Shown here: positions 23,419 to 31,973 of the stretch, one piece after another
Layout of the letters: each line of letters opens with the position of its first letter
Position numbering within the stretch: position 1 is the first letter of the stretch
NCBI RefSeq assembly: GCF_024580735.1
Contig: NZ_JANIJX010000024.1
Location: forward strand, 1 to 45,063
Length of the DNA: 45,063 nt
Reading direction: 5' to 3'
Source of the DNA: Brevibacterium moorei
Lineage (GTDB): Bacteria > Actinomycetota > Actinomycetes > Actinomycetales > Brevibacteriaceae
Position numbers and translations under genes: made by a program
The notes under the pieces: generated by a model
Databases searched by the model: none
Told to the model about the DNA's origin: nothing
Seen by the model: the letters and a program-made list of their open reading frames with translations, nothing else

Positions 23419-24168
23419 CTACAGGTGCAGGAATTTGGCGAGTTCGTGGCGGAGCTCGGCGCCGCGCGCCAGGGGGATGGTCAGCAGGGTGAACAGGCTC
23501 AGGCAGGCGCTGAGCACCGAGGGCCAGGGATTGCTCACCCAGCCCAGGGCCAGGAACACCAGCGGCACCAGGCCCAACAGCACCGTCAAACCGCTGTAGA
23601 CGATGTGCTCGCCCACCTCGATCCGCAGTGAGAACACCGTGATGAGGACCGCCACGATCATCGCGGCGCACACGATCGGCACGGCATAGGTCAAGCCCCA
23701 GTCGTGCCAGCCTGTCAGATAGTCCCAGTACACGGCCACCAGGGACAGCACCACCACCAGGGACAGAGCCGTGCGCGCCACATTGCGCCGCTGGCTGGCC
23801 GCGGTGAGCACCACCAACCACATGGCAGACACGCCCAGCCACAGGGACCGGAACACGCCTACACCGGAGAAGCTGCGCTCGAATAGCAGCTGCACCGCCA
23901 AGGACCCCAGCACCACCGCCAGCGACGATGCGGCCAGGGCGCGGAACAGGCGCCGGCGCGAAAAGGTCAGGGGGACCTCGGGGAAGGGGCCGGGCAGAGG
24001 ATCGCCGGTCAGCGCGGTGGTGCACAGGGGGCAGCGCGTCCAGTCGCCCAGCACGTGTGCGCTGCAGGCGGGGCAGTACCGGCCGGCCGCGCCGGGGTCG
24101 GGCTGATCCTGCCCGCCGGGCCGCTCTTCCGGTTCGCCGGCTCCCCTCACGGCGTCCGCCCCGGTCAC
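23419..24168 (-). CDS. Zinc-ribbon membrane protein (DUF6320-like)
   Basis: A 249-residue protein: an N-terminal zinc ribbon CPACSAHVLGDWTRCPLC (about 28-45) followed by six hydrophobic segments. This architecture and its position after a condensation-like acyltransferase recall the DUF6320 group. Start is GTG at 24168 overlapping the acyltransferase stop (GTGA); the longer frame upstream lies in that gene. Function unknown; translational coupling implies it acts with the two enzymes upstream, perhaps as membrane anchor or transporter of their product. Confidence 0.7.
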   Translation of the reverse strand: MTGADAVRGAGEPEERPGGQDQPDPGAAGRYCPACSAHVLGDWTRCPLCTTALTGDPLPGPFPEVPLTFSRRRLFRALAASSLAVVLGSLAVQLLFERSFSGVGVFRSLWLGVSAMWLVVLTAASQRRNVARTALSLVVVLSLVAVYWDYLTGWHDWGLTYAVPIVCAAMIVAVLITVFSLRIEVGEHIVYSGLTVLLGLVPLVFLALGWVSNPWPSVLSACLSLFTLLTIPLARGAELRHELAKFLHL

Positions 24169-25739
24169 GAGGCCGCCCTTTCCAGCTCGGCCTCGGTCAC
24201 CCGGGCAGCTGCCACGGTCACGGGCACCCCGCGCTCGGTCAGCAGGCGGACGAACTCGGCGATGTGGCCGGTCTGGGAGAACGGCGAGGTGAAGGTAAGC
24301 GTGAAGGTCCCCGCGTGGGATGCCACGCAGAACTGCGGGCGGGCGGCGGAGACCTGGCACTGCAGTGGGCCCACGTGCCGAGCTGCGGCAGGAGGCAGTT
24401 CGACGCGGCCCAGGTTCGACACCGCGATCGACAGGCTGTGGTTGTTCAACCAGTTGAGCAGGCGCAGGATCGGGTCCTTGAGCAGGCGTGGGACGGCGCG
24501 CAGCAGCGGATTGCGTTCGAAGGCGATGAGCCGGCGCAGCCCGCGTTCGAGTTCGGCGGGTTCGATCAGCGGGACGAACTGCGATTGCAGATCGCGACAG
24601 ACCGTGGACAGGGAGTCGGGGTCGGTCCGCCGAGCCGCTGCATCGTCATTCGGGCGGGTGGGGTCCCCAGCGCGCAGCGGGCCGTAGGCGTGGGCGATGC
24701 GCACCGTTGCGAAGAAGTTCCGCGGCGAGGTCGAGGGGAAGAACTGCCGTAGGTTCACCGGCACGGATGCCGCCAACGTCTGGGGCCTTTTGAACGCTTG
24801 GGGATCCGCCGCGCGCAGGGCCTGGAAGAACAGGGCGGTGAAGTAGATGGTGGGCGAGACCGCTTCGGCCTTCGCCAGGTTCAGGGCGGCACGGGCCGGC
24901 ATGGTCAGTTCCACCGCCCGCGTGCGGTTGTCCGGGTTCCGGGCGCCGCGGACCCGGTAGGCCCGGCCCGGCCGGGAGCGCTTCGTGTTCGCAGTTGCCG
25001 ATGCGGTTGAAGTCTCCGGGCCGGGGCGGGAACCTCGCGGGTCCGAAGCATCAGGTTCCGAGCTACCCGGGTCTGAGGTATCCGGACCCGGAGTGCGCCA
25101 GGAATTGCGGCGGAAGTGCTGGGCGAAGCTGTCGACGGCCAGGTCGAGTTCGGACTCGACACGGGCGGATCCGGGGTGTGGGCCCGCACTCCCCGCGGCC
25201 TCGGCCGGGGCCGCAATCCCGGTATCCGCTGTCCCGACGGTGGCGTCGTCGGCTCCATCCATCCCGCCGGCCGGTGCGGCGGGGAACTCCTGTGGATAGC
25301 GCAGGCGCGAATACGCTTCCAACAGATCGCTTAAGAACCACAGAGCACCGGTGCCGTCGGACAGCGCGTGGAAGACCTCTACGCTGATGCGGTCCTCGTG
25401 GTAGACCACGCGAAACAGCAGATTGCGCCGCTCCGGATGATAGAGCGCGGCGCAGGTCGGCAGGTCCTCCTGTTCGACCCGCGGACGCAGATCGCTGTCC
25501 TGCAGGTAGTACCAGAAGACCCCGCCGCGCAGCACCGCGTGGTAGAGCCGGTAGCGGTCGAAGGTCTCATCGAGGGCGCGCTGCAGAAGTTCGGGATCGA
25601 CCGGCGCGTCCACGGTGCCGCCCAGTCGAAAGACCTTCGGATCGGACTCGGTGCGCGCGGCCAGAAAGATATTGGAGGCGTTGTCCAGGCGCACCCAGGT
25701 GCGACGGTCCGGAACGCTGCGGCGGCCTCGGCGGCTCAT
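24165..25739 (-). CDS. Condensation-like acyltransferase (alcohol acetyltransferase/PapA type)
   Basis: A 524-residue member of the CoA-dependent acyltransferase superfamily. The active-site HxxxDG motif is FHALSDGTGALWF (His at about 122). The N-terminal half ends in a long hydrophilic Pro/Ser/Asp/Ala-rich linker (about 155-265) before the second subdomain beginning TRAVELTMPARAALNLAKAE. The family makes esters from acyl-CoA and alcohols or amines. ATG 25739 overlaps the stop of the hydrolase gene (ATGA). Acceptor and acyl donor are unknown. Confidence 0.75.
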   Translation of the reverse strand: MSRRGRRSVPDRRTWVRLDNASNIFLAARTESDPKVFRLGGTVDAPVDPELLQRALDETFDRYRLYHAVLRGGVFWYYLQDSDLRPRVEQEDLPTCAALYHPERRNLLFRVVYHEDRISVEVFHALSDGTGALWFLSDLLEAYSRLRYPQEFPAAPAGGMDGADDATVGTADTGIAAPAEAAGSAGPHPGSARVESELDLAVDSFAQHFRRNSWRTPGPDTSDPGSSEPDASDPRGSRPGPETSTASATANTKRSRPGRAYRVRGARNPDNRTRAVELTMPARAALNLAKAEAVSPTIYFTALFFQALRAADPQAFKRPQTLAASVPVNLRQFFPSTSPRNFFATVRIAHAYGPLRAGDPTRPNDDAAARRTDPDSLSTVCRDLQSQFVPLIEPAELERGLRRLIAFERNPLLRAVPRLLKDPILRLLNWLNNHSLSIAVSNLGRVELPPAAARHVGPLQCQVSAARPQFCVASHAGTFTLTFTSPFSQTGHIAEFVRLLTERGVPVTVAAARVTEAELERAAS

Positions 25740-26749
25740 GGCGTGCCCTCCTGCGGCCCCGCATCGGGCGCCGCGTCGGGAGCTGTATCGCCCGCGGATG
25801 CCGGGCTGTCCCCGGCCTCGGCGCCGTCGAGGAATTCGTTGATCACACGGTAGGACTCCCGCAGGGCGCTTGCGAAGGTCGGCAGGGTGATGAAACCGTG
25901 CAGGGCGCCGGGCACCCGGTGGATGCGCACCCGGTTTCCGGCGGCGCGCAGGGCCCGACCATAGGCCTCTCCCTCATCGCACAGCAGATCGAGTTCCGCG
26001 CTGATGAGCAGAGTGTCGGGCTGTCCGGCCAGTTCTGCGGCCGGGGCCTCCAGGGGTGCTACCCGCGGGGTCCGGCGGGTGGCCGGGTCCGGCGCGTAGA
26101 GCTCGAGGTATTCGTCGATCTCCGTATTGGTCAGCCGGTAGTCCTCCCCGTGTTCCCTGACCGAGGCGAACGGCGAGCTGGCGGGGTCGTGGTTCCAGTG
26201 CGTGACGGGGTACAGCAGGATCTGGCGGCGCGCCGTCGGCACACCGCGTTCGGCCAGCACCTGGGAGACCACTGCGACCAGATTGCCACCGGCCGAATCC
26301 CCCATCAGCACAATGCGCGAGGCATCGACGACCCCTGCGCGATCCGGTTCGGCCAGCAGCAGGCCCGCGACCCGCACACAGTCCTCGAGCCCCGCGGGGA
26401 ACGGGTGTTCGGGTGCCAGACGGTAGTCCACGGAGGCGACCACGCAGCCGGTGGCCTCGGCCAGGTGGGCGCAGGCCGGTGTATAGGACTCGATGTCCCC
26501 TGTCACCCAGCCCCCGCCGTGGAAGAACAGCAGCACGTCCTCGCGGGTGCGCGTGCGCGGTTCGAATACGCGCACGGGAATGGTGTGGGAACCGGTTTCC
26601 GCCTGGATCTGCGTGTCGAGGAAGTGATAGCGCGGTACGGGCCGGGCCGCCAGGCCGCGTTGGACCTTCCGGACCTTCTCGTAGTCACGGCGCATATCGA
26701 TCCGGGGCGCGGCGAAGAGTCGCAACACGGCCCGCAGCAGCGGATTCAT
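25736..26749 (-). CDS. Alpha/beta hydrolase, hormone-sensitive lipase family
   Basis: A 337-residue esterase/lipase-like hydrolase. The oxyanion-hole motif is HGGGW (about 76-80), the nucleophile Ser is in GDSAGG (about 150-155), the acid in the ELDLLCDEG segment (about 252) and the catalytic His in GALHGF (about 283). No signal peptide. It heads a three-gene unit with overlapping ends, followed by an acyltransferase and a zinc-ribbon membrane protein. An ester-forming and an ester-cleaving enzyme side by side suggests turnover or acyl exchange of one ester pool. Confidence 0.88.
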   Translation of the reverse strand: MNPLLRAVLRLFAAPRIDMRRDYEKVRKVQRGLAARPVPRYHFLDTQIQAETGSHTIPVRVFEPRTRTREDVLLFFHGGGWVTGDIESYTPACAHLAEATGCVVASVDYRLAPEHPFPAGLEDCVRVAGLLLAEPDRAGVVDASRIVLMGDSAGGNLVAVVSQVLAERGVPTARRQILLYPVTHWNHDPASSPFASVREHGEDYRLTNTEIDEYLELYAPDPATRRTPRVAPLEAPAAELAGQPDTLLISAELDLLCDEGEAYGRALRAAGNRVRIHRVPGALHGFITLPTFASALRESYRVINEFLDGAEAGDSPASAGDTAPDAAPDAGPQEGTP

Positions 26750-26824
26750 GTACCAAGCATAGGGGCCGGGGCTGACACGGGCTCACAGTCTGCGAGCACT
26801 GGATGGGCGCGGGGCCCACTCGCT

Positions 26825-26915
26825 CCCCCGCAAACACCACCCCAGCGCGAGAACAACCGGTAAGCGCGAGAACGCCGTGCTACAGCAAGTCATTCGCGCG
26901 CCGGCCTGGTGTCCG
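26825..26915. repeat. Intergenic hairpin element, family A copy 1
   Basis: CCCCCGCAAACACCA..CCCAGCGCGAGAAC..ACCGGTAAGCGCG is almost identical to 29171-29215, and the 3' part (GCGCGCC..CCTGGTGTC) corresponds to its complementary arm with more differences. It lies between two minus-strand genes (hydrolase and TetR). The stem is degraded relative to copies 2 and 3. Confidence 0.75.
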
Positions 26916-26924
26916 TCGAGGTGT

Positions 26925-27635
26925 TCATGCGGTCGTCGGATAGAGCACGCCGCTCACCGCATCCGCGACGATTCCCACCAACGCCGAGGTCTCCCCCGGC
27001 CCGGTCGATTCCCCCGCGGCCGCTGTGCCCCACCGGGCGACACCGGACACCAGGTCCAAGAGGACCGCGAGCGCTGCGAGTCGGCGGGGTTCCGGCGCGT
27101 CGAAGGGCTCCAGCACCGCCGAGACCCGCGCGACGAACCCGACGGTGGGCTCGCCCTGTGCGGCATCCGGTGGGATCTGCGCCAGCCAGGCGTGCCTCCG
27201 GTGCAGCTCGACGAGCTCGGCGATGAGGCTTTCCAGACGCCCCCGCCGCAGGGCTCGGGCGGCTTCGGTCCCGGTACTGGATCCGGCGGCTGTGCCGGGT
27301 ACCGCCACTGCCGACCGGTCCTTCGCTGAGGCGGCGTCATTGCAAACCGCGTCATCGCACAGCACCGCGTCACCGCACGTCGCACCGTGGCACAGCGCAG
27401 CGCCGTCCACCACCGCATCGCGCATCGCCGAGAGCAGATCGGAGCGGTTCGCGACGTGCCGGTACAGGGCCGCCGGGGTCGCGGACAGATGCGCGGCCAC
27501 ACTGCGCATGGTCACGGCACCCAGTCCCTGCTCGTCCGCCAGAGCCACCCCGGCTCCCGCAATGGCCCGCCGTGTCAGCCGCGGCGGGCGGCCGGTGCGG
27601 ACTGGACGGCTCGGGCGGCTCGGACGCGCCGTCAC
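26925..27635 (-). CDS. TetR-family transcriptional regulator
   Basis: A 236-residue regulator. The N-terminal helix-turn-helix is LTRRAIAGAGVALADEQGLG..TMRSVAAHLSATPAALYRHVANRSDLL (about 20-68), with the LYRHV recognition-helix end typical of TetR. The ligand domain follows with a Cys/Ala/Asp-rich stretch (CHGATCGDAVLCDDAVC, about 82-98) unusual for the family. GTG at 27635 overlaps the glycosyltransferase stop (GTGA), so both are cotranscribed. The palindrome at 29118 in front of the operon is its likely operator, giving autoregulation. Confidence 0.88.
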   Translation of the reverse strand: MTARPSRPSRPVRTGRPPRLTRRAIAGAGVALADEQGLGAVTMRSVAAHLSATPAALYRHVANRSDLLSAMRDAVVDGAALCHGATCGDAVLCDDAVCNDAASAKDRSAVAVPGTAAGSSTGTEAARALRRGRLESLIAELVELHRRHAWLAQIPPDAAQGEPTVGFVARVSAVLEPFDAPEPRRLAALAVLLDLVSGVARWGTAAAGESTGPGETSALVGIVADAVSGVLYPTTA

Positions 27636-29086
27636 AGTCCGGCCACCCAGGCGCGCAGCCCGGCGGTACTGGGGAGCACCGGGCCGGGCAGGCCACAGAC
27701 CTCCCCGCCGGACCTGGCCCCGGGCTCATCGCAGGTCGGGTGCCCGCTGCTCCGATGCTCGCCGTCGTGCTGCCAACCGTCCCCGGCCTCGGCGGCCAGG
27801 GTCCGACTCAACCGTCCGGCCACCTCCCGTGGGCCCGGGTCGCCCACCACATGGTCCACCGCGGCCGCAATCGCCTCGGGCGAAGCGCCCTGCCGCCCCA
27901 CCAGGTCGACGCCCGCGCCCAGGGTTCGCACGCGCGCGGCCCAGAAGAACTGATCGGTGTGCTGCGGCAGCGCCACGGCGGGCACCCCCGCGCGCAGACA
28001 GGCCGCGGTGATCCCCGCACCCGCCTGGTGGATGCACGCCGATACCAGCGGCAGCAGCCGGGCGTGCGGCACATCGCCCACCGCGCGGACCCGCCCCGCG
28101 GAGTCGGCGAGGATCGACTCCCAGCCCGATCCCTGCACGATGATGCGGCGCCGGCTCGTGCGGACGAATTCGCGCAGGCCCGGATGCGCGCCGGTGGCCA
28201 CACTCCCCATGCTCACCAGCACGGGGGCCGAGCCGGCATCGGGGACCACCCCGGCTTCGGCGGCAGCCCCGGTGGCTCCGGGGTCAGCAGCGGCCCTGGC
28301 GGTTGTCAGGAAATCACGCAGGTCCGCATCGGGACTCCAGTCGACGTCCAAGGGCCACCACGGCCCGTCCAGGCTCAGATTGTCCGGCCAGTCGGCGGGC
28401 CGGGGCATGATCGTCGGGCTGATCCCGTGGTGCACGGGCAGGCCGGCGCGCAGTCTGCGCCGCCTGGCGGCCGCCGGCGACTCGCGTGGCAGGCCCAGTT
28501 CGGCCCGCAACCAGGCCGAGGCCCGGGTCACCGGACTGGGCATCCGCGCGAACAGTCCGCCCAGGGACAGGTTTCCCAGGCCGCCGGGGTTGAGCCGGGC
28601 CGCGACTCGGGAATCGACCAGGCGGGAGAGTGTCATGGGCGGGTAGGCGCGGCTGGGCTGATCGGGTTGGAGCAGGGCCTCGGCCGAGGGAATCCCCAGG
28701 GATTCTGCCAGATCGTGGCCGTAGGGCGAGATCGGATTGGTGAGCACCGCGCCGAACGGATCCCCGGAGTCCGAGGCCAGCCGCGCGGCGTGCAGAGCGG
28801 CCTGCGCACCGGCGCGCATATAGGTGTGCAGATGCGCCAGATAGGCCGAGGCCCCCGGCCGACCGGTGGCCCCGCCCTGCTCACCGGCAGGCCCACCGGC
28901 AGGCTCCGGGGGCTCCAGCGGAACGTCGAACGGCACCAGGCCGGCCCCCGCCCGCTCGACGATCCCGGCATAGTCGCGGTGGGCCACGAGCGTGACCCGG
29001 TGCCCCTCGTAGCGCAGGTCGTGGGCGATCCGAGCCGCGGGCTCCACGTCCCCACGCGAACCGGGGGCCAGAATCAGAACGTGCAT
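27632..29086 (-). CDS. UDP-glycosyltransferase, GT1/MGT type
   Basis: A 484-residue GT-B glycosyltransferase that would attach sugar to a small acceptor (macrolide, xenobiotic or lipid). The start MHVLILAPGSRGDVEPA is the family's N-terminal signature, and HQAGAGITAACLRAGVP..PQHTDQFFWA (about 390-420) is the donor-binding motif near the C-terminus. ATG 29086 has AGAGGTG seven bases upstream; the longer frame to 29131 crosses the operator. First gene of an operon with a TetR regulator, an arrangement common for inducible detoxification. Confidence 0.88.
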   Translation of the reverse strand: MHVLILAPGSRGDVEPAARIAHDLRYEGHRVTLVAHRDYAGIVERAGAGLVPFDVPLEPPEPAGGPAGEQGGATGRPGASAYLAHLHTYMRAGAQAALHAARLASDSGDPFGAVLTNPISPYGHDLAESLGIPSAEALLQPDQPSRAYPPMTLSRLVDSRVAARLNPGGLGNLSLGGLFARMPSPVTRASAWLRAELGLPRESPAAARRRRLRAGLPVHHGISPTIMPRPADWPDNLSLDGPWWPLDVDWSPDADLRDFLTTARAAADPGATGAAAEAGVVPDAGSAPVLVSMGSVATGAHPGLREFVRTSRRRIIVQGSGWESILADSAGRVRAVGDVPHARLLPLVSACIHQAGAGITAACLRAGVPAVALPQHTDQFFWAARVRTLGAGVDLVGRQGASPEAIAAAVDHVVGDPGPREVAGRLSRTLAAEAGDGWQHDGEHRSSGHPTCDEPGARSGGEVCGLPGPVLPSTAGLRAWVAGL

Positions 29087-29117
29087 GGGCGGACACCTCT
29101 CGGGTGGGGTTGAATAG

Positions 29118-29144
29118 GACTTAGTAAACAACGTTAACTAAGTC
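29118..29144. promoter_or_regulatory. Palindromic operator before the glycosyltransferase-TetR operon
   Basis: GACTTAGT (29118-29125) and ACTAAGTC (29137-29144) are perfect inverted arms around an AT-rich centre that also contains GTTAAC and GTTTAC half-words. The 27-bp, TA-rich site lies about 32 bases before the glycosyltransferase start in otherwise GC-rich DNA. The expected binder is the TetR protein of the operon. Confidence 0.65.
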
Positions 29145-29170
29145 TACCCCGAGGCTCCCTCGCATGAGCA

Positions 29171-29262
29171 CCCCCGCAAACACCATCCCAGCGCGAGAAC
29201 GACCGGTAAGCGCGGAAACGTCGCGCCACAGTAGGGCGTTTGCGCGCCAGGATGGTGTCTCC
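29171..29262. repeat. Intergenic hairpin element, family A copy 2
   Basis: 29178-29200 pairs with the complement of 29238-29260 at 18 of 23 positions: AAACACCATCC..GCGCG..AAC against GTT..CGCGC..GGATGGTGTCT. It lies in the 282-bp divergent region between the glycosyltransferase and thrC, so it is not simply a terminator of a converging pair. Close to copy 1 in its left 45 bases. Confidence 0.8.
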
Positions 29263-29356
29263 ACGATCGCCCGGACCACCGCGCACCCTGCAAGCCCAAC
29301 CCCGCCCACGAGGTCCGGCTTCCGGGACGATGCACCCCGCAGCGACGCGGCCTCGT

Positions 29357-29371
29357 TAGGCTAGGGGCATG
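29357..29371 (+). promoter_or_regulatory. Leaderless promoter of thrC
   Basis: TAGGCT (29357-29362), six bases (AGGGGC), then ATG at 29369. AGGGG is too close to the ATG to be a normal ribosome-binding site. Confidence 0.55.
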
Positions 29372-30871
29372 AAGTACATCTCCACGCGTGATGCCCAGGC
29401 CCGTCCCGTCGGCTTCACCGACATCCTGCTGGGCGGCCTGGCGCCCGATGGCGGCCTCTACCTGCCGCAGGAGTACCCGCAGATCGACGCCGCCACCCTT
29501 GAGGCCTGGCGCACCGTGCTGGCCGAGGAGGGCTACGCCGCCCTGGCCGCCCGGGTCATCGGCCTATTCATCGACGACATCCCGCAGGCCGACCTGGCCG
29601 CGATGACAGCGCGCGCCTACTCCACCCCGAAGTTCGCGACCGAGGCGATCGTCCCGGTGACCGATCTGGAGGACGGCATCAAGCTCGCCCACCTGTCCGA
29701 CGGCCCCACTGCGGCCTTCAAGGACATGGCGATGCAGCTGCTGGGCGAACTCTTCGAATACGTCCTGGCCCACCGCGGCGAGTCGATCAACATCCTGGGC
29801 GCCACCAGCGGCGACACCGGATCCTCGGCCGAATACGCGATGCGCGGGCGCGACGGGATCCGCGTCTTCATGCTGACCCCCGCCGGGCGCATGAGCCCGT
29901 TCCAGCAGGCGCAGATGTTCGGCCTGGACGACCCCAATATCTTCAACATCGCGCTCGATGGCGTGTTCGACGACTGCCAGGACGTGGTCAAGGCCGTCTC
30001 CGGCGACGCCGATTTCAAGGCCGAATACCGCATCGGCGCGGTCAACTCCATCAACTGGGCCCGCCTCATGGCCCAGATCGTCTACTACGTCTCCAGCTGG
30101 CTGCGGGCGGCCGAGCCGGCTGCCGCCTCGGCCGCGGACCAGGCACAGTCCGCCGGTGCCGAGGCCCCCGCCGGGCAGCCGCAGCGGGTTTCGTTCTGCG
30201 TTCCAACCGGCAACTTCGGCGATGTCTGCGCCGGGCACATCGCCCGGCAGATGGGCCTGCCGATCGATCGGCTGATCGTCGCGACGAACGAGAACGACGT
30301 GCTCGACGAGTTCTTCCGCACGGGCGCCTACCGGGTCCGCGGCGCCGCCGAAACGCAGGCCACGTCCAGCCCGTCGATGGACATCTCCAAGGCCTCGAAT
30401 TTCGAGCGCTTCGTCTTCGACCTACTGGGCCGCGATGCCGCGCGCTGCGCCGATCTGTTCGGCGCACATGTGCCCGCAGGCGGCTTCGATCTGGCCGACG
30501 ACCCCGCCTTCGCGCAGGTGGGCACGGACTACGGTTTCGCCTCGGGCGCATCGACGCACGCGGACCGGCTGGCCACGATCAAGTCCTGCTGGTTCTCCGC
30601 GGGAGTGCTCATCGACCCGCACACCGCCGACGGCGTCAAGGTCGCCCGCGACTTCCGCGCGCAGCACCCGGATGCCGCACCCATCGTGTGCCTGGAGACG
30701 GCGCTGCCGGTGAAGTTCGCCGACACGATCCGCGAGGCCATCGGCACGCAGCCGCCGGCGGACACGGTCCCGGAGCGGTTCCGCGATGTGCTCAACGCGC
30801 CGCGCCATGTCACGGACCTGCCCGATGACGTGGACACGGTGAAGAACTTCATCCGCCAGGCCATCGACTGA
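29369..30871 (+). CDS. thrC: Threonine synthase
   Basis: PLP enzyme that converts O-phospho-L-homoserine to threonine. The cofactor lysine is K118 in DGPTAAFKDMAMQLLGE, and the phosphate-binding region ATSGDTGSSAEYA follows at about 145-157. The N-terminus KYISTRD and the length of 500 match the long (fungal/proteobacterial-like) class. An Ala/Gln-rich insertion is present at about 251-270. It stands alone, not with homoserine kinase or dehydrogenase. Confidence 0.95.
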   Translation: MKYISTRDAQARPVGFTDILLGGLAPDGGLYLPQEYPQIDAATLEAWRTVLAEEGYAALAARVIGLFIDDIPQADLAAMTARAYSTPKFATEAIVPVTDLEDGIKLAHLSDGPTAAFKDMAMQLLGELFEYVLAHRGESINILGATSGDTGSSAEYAMRGRDGIRVFMLTPAGRMSPFQQAQMFGLDDPNIFNIALDGVFDDCQDVVKAVSGDADFKAEYRIGAVNSINWARLMAQIVYYVSSWLRAAEPAAASAADQAQSAGAEAPAGQPQRVSFCVPTGNFGDVCAGHIARQMGLPIDRLIVATNENDVLDEFFRTGAYRVRGAAETQATSSPSMDISKASNFERFVFDLLGRDAARCADLFGAHVPAGGFDLADDPAFAQVGTDYGFASGASTHADRLATIKSCWFSAGVLIDPHTADGVKVARDFRAQHPDAAPIVCLETALPVKFADTIREAIGTQPPADTVPERFRDVLNAPRHVTDLPDDVDTVKNFIRQAID

Positions 30872-30890
30872 ATCTGCTCGCTTCGGTCAC

Positions 30891-30954
30891 AGACACCATC
30901 CTGGCGCGGGAACTACCCACTATAGCGAGTCGTTTCCGCGCCAGGATGGTGTCT
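30891..30954. repeat. Intergenic hairpin element, family A copy 3
   Basis: AGACACCATCCTGGCGCGG (30891-30909) is perfectly complementary to 30936-30954, and pairing continues for four more bases with one mismatch. It lies 19 bases after thrC and before the converging dehydrogenase gene. It could terminate both, but no T-run is present and the same arm sequence occurs at 29178-29260 in a divergent region. Confidence 0.85.
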
Positions 30955-30979
30955 ATGCGGTCCAGGAGACGCGGAAACG

Positions 30980-31747
30980 TCAGCTGAACTGCATGCCTCC
31001 GTCAACCAGCATCGTCTGCCCCGTGACGTAGTCGGAGTCCGGCCCGGACAGATAGGACACCATCCGCGCCACATCGTCGCCCACGGAGACCCGGCCCAGG
31101 TAGATCGCCTTGGCGTTCTCGGCCAGAGCCTCGCCGCGCTGCTGACCGTGCTTGGCCGCCAGCTTCTCGTCGATCAGATCCCACATCGCCGTGCCCACGA
31201 TGCCGGGCCCGTAGGCATTGACGGTGATGCCGTGCGTGGCCCATTCCATGGCGGCCGCCTGGGTCAGCCCGCGCACTGCCCACTTGGTCGCCGAATACGG
31301 CGCCAGCATCTCGAAGGGGCGGAATGCCACGATCGAGGCCGCGCCGATGATCTTGCCGCCGAACCCCTGGGCGACCATCTGCTTGGCTGCTTGCCGGTAG
31401 GAGTTGAAGACGCCGGTGATGTTGACGGCCAGGATCTTCTGGAAGTCCTCGGCGGAATAGTCCAGGAGCGATTCGACCTGGGCGATTCCCGCGTTCGCCA
31501 CGAAGACGTCGAGCCGTCCTCCGGCCGCCACCGCCGCCTGCACGAGGCCCGCGACCGAGTCCTCGTCCGTCACGTCGACGGTGGCACCCGTTGCCGTGCC
31601 GCCGGCTTCCGCGATCGCCGCCACCGTCGAGTCGATGCCGTCTTGCATCGCTGGCAGATCGCCGACGATCACGTGGAATCCGTCCCGGCCCAGGCGTTTG
31701 GCGATCGCCTCGCCGATTCCGCGGGCCGACCCGGTCACGATCGCCAC
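30980..31747 (-). CDS. budC: Meso-2,3-butanediol dehydrogenase / acetoin(diacetyl) reductase
   Basis: Short-chain dehydrogenase with TGSARGIG cofactor motif (about 5-12), NAG (NAGI, about 87-90) and catalytic Tyr/Lys in YSATK. The C-terminal segments PGIVGTAMWDLID and SDYVTGQTMLVDGGM are characteristic of the BudC/ButA group. Counting from GTG 31747 gives 255 residues, the usual length. That GTG has no ribosome-binding site; a near-perfect AAGGAGGAGAAA lies at 31831-31842 but no ATG, GTG or TTG follows it in this frame (only ATT at 31811-31813). The start is therefore uncertain. Together with the ThDP decarboxylase at 15179 an acetoin link is possible but unproven. Confidence 0.85.
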   Translation of the reverse strand: MAIVTGSARGIGEAIAKRLGRDGFHVIVGDLPAMQDGIDSTVAAIAEAGGTATGATVDVTDEDSVAGLVQAAVAAGGRLDVFVANAGIAQVESLLDYSAEDFQKILAVNITGVFNSYRQAAKQMVAQGFGGKIIGAASIVAFRPFEMLAPYSATKWAVRGLTQAAAMEWATHGITVNAYGPGIVGTAMWDLIDEKLAAKHGQQRGEALAENAKAIYLGRVSVGDDVARMVSYLSGPDSDYVTGQTMLVDGGMQFS

Positions 31748-31973
31748 CTGTTGTCCGGCGGGCGCCTTCGCCCTGGCCGCTTCGACGTAGGATTCCTGGT
31801 CGGTCTTCTCAATGCCGTGTTCGGACCTGGTTTCTCCTCCTTGAGAATCGTCCTGCAGTCCGGTCCGAGGCGATGGTAGCCGCCTCACCGACCACGCTAG
31901 GCACCCGGCGCACGGCGGGGAAGGGGCGGTTATCGGTGCGCGATAATCGCGCTTTCCGGGGCCGAGGCGGCAC
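31748..31973 (-). promoter_or_regulatory. Leader and control region of the butanediol dehydrogenase gene
   Basis: On the minus strand it holds a palindrome TTATCG-GTGCG-CGATAA (31930-31946), candidate -10 boxes TAGCGT (complement of 31894-31899) and TACCAT (31873-31878), and the ribosome-binding sequence AAGGAGGAGAAA (31842 down to 31831). An out-of-frame TTG at 31812 opens a 25-codon frame that stops just inside the dehydrogenase start, possible leader peptide. Confidence 0.45.

Noticed and set aside
26825..30954. CRISPR array from the three family A repeats
   Set aside because: Copies are separated by kilobases with genes between them, are hairpins of 64-92 bp and have no spacers or cas genes.
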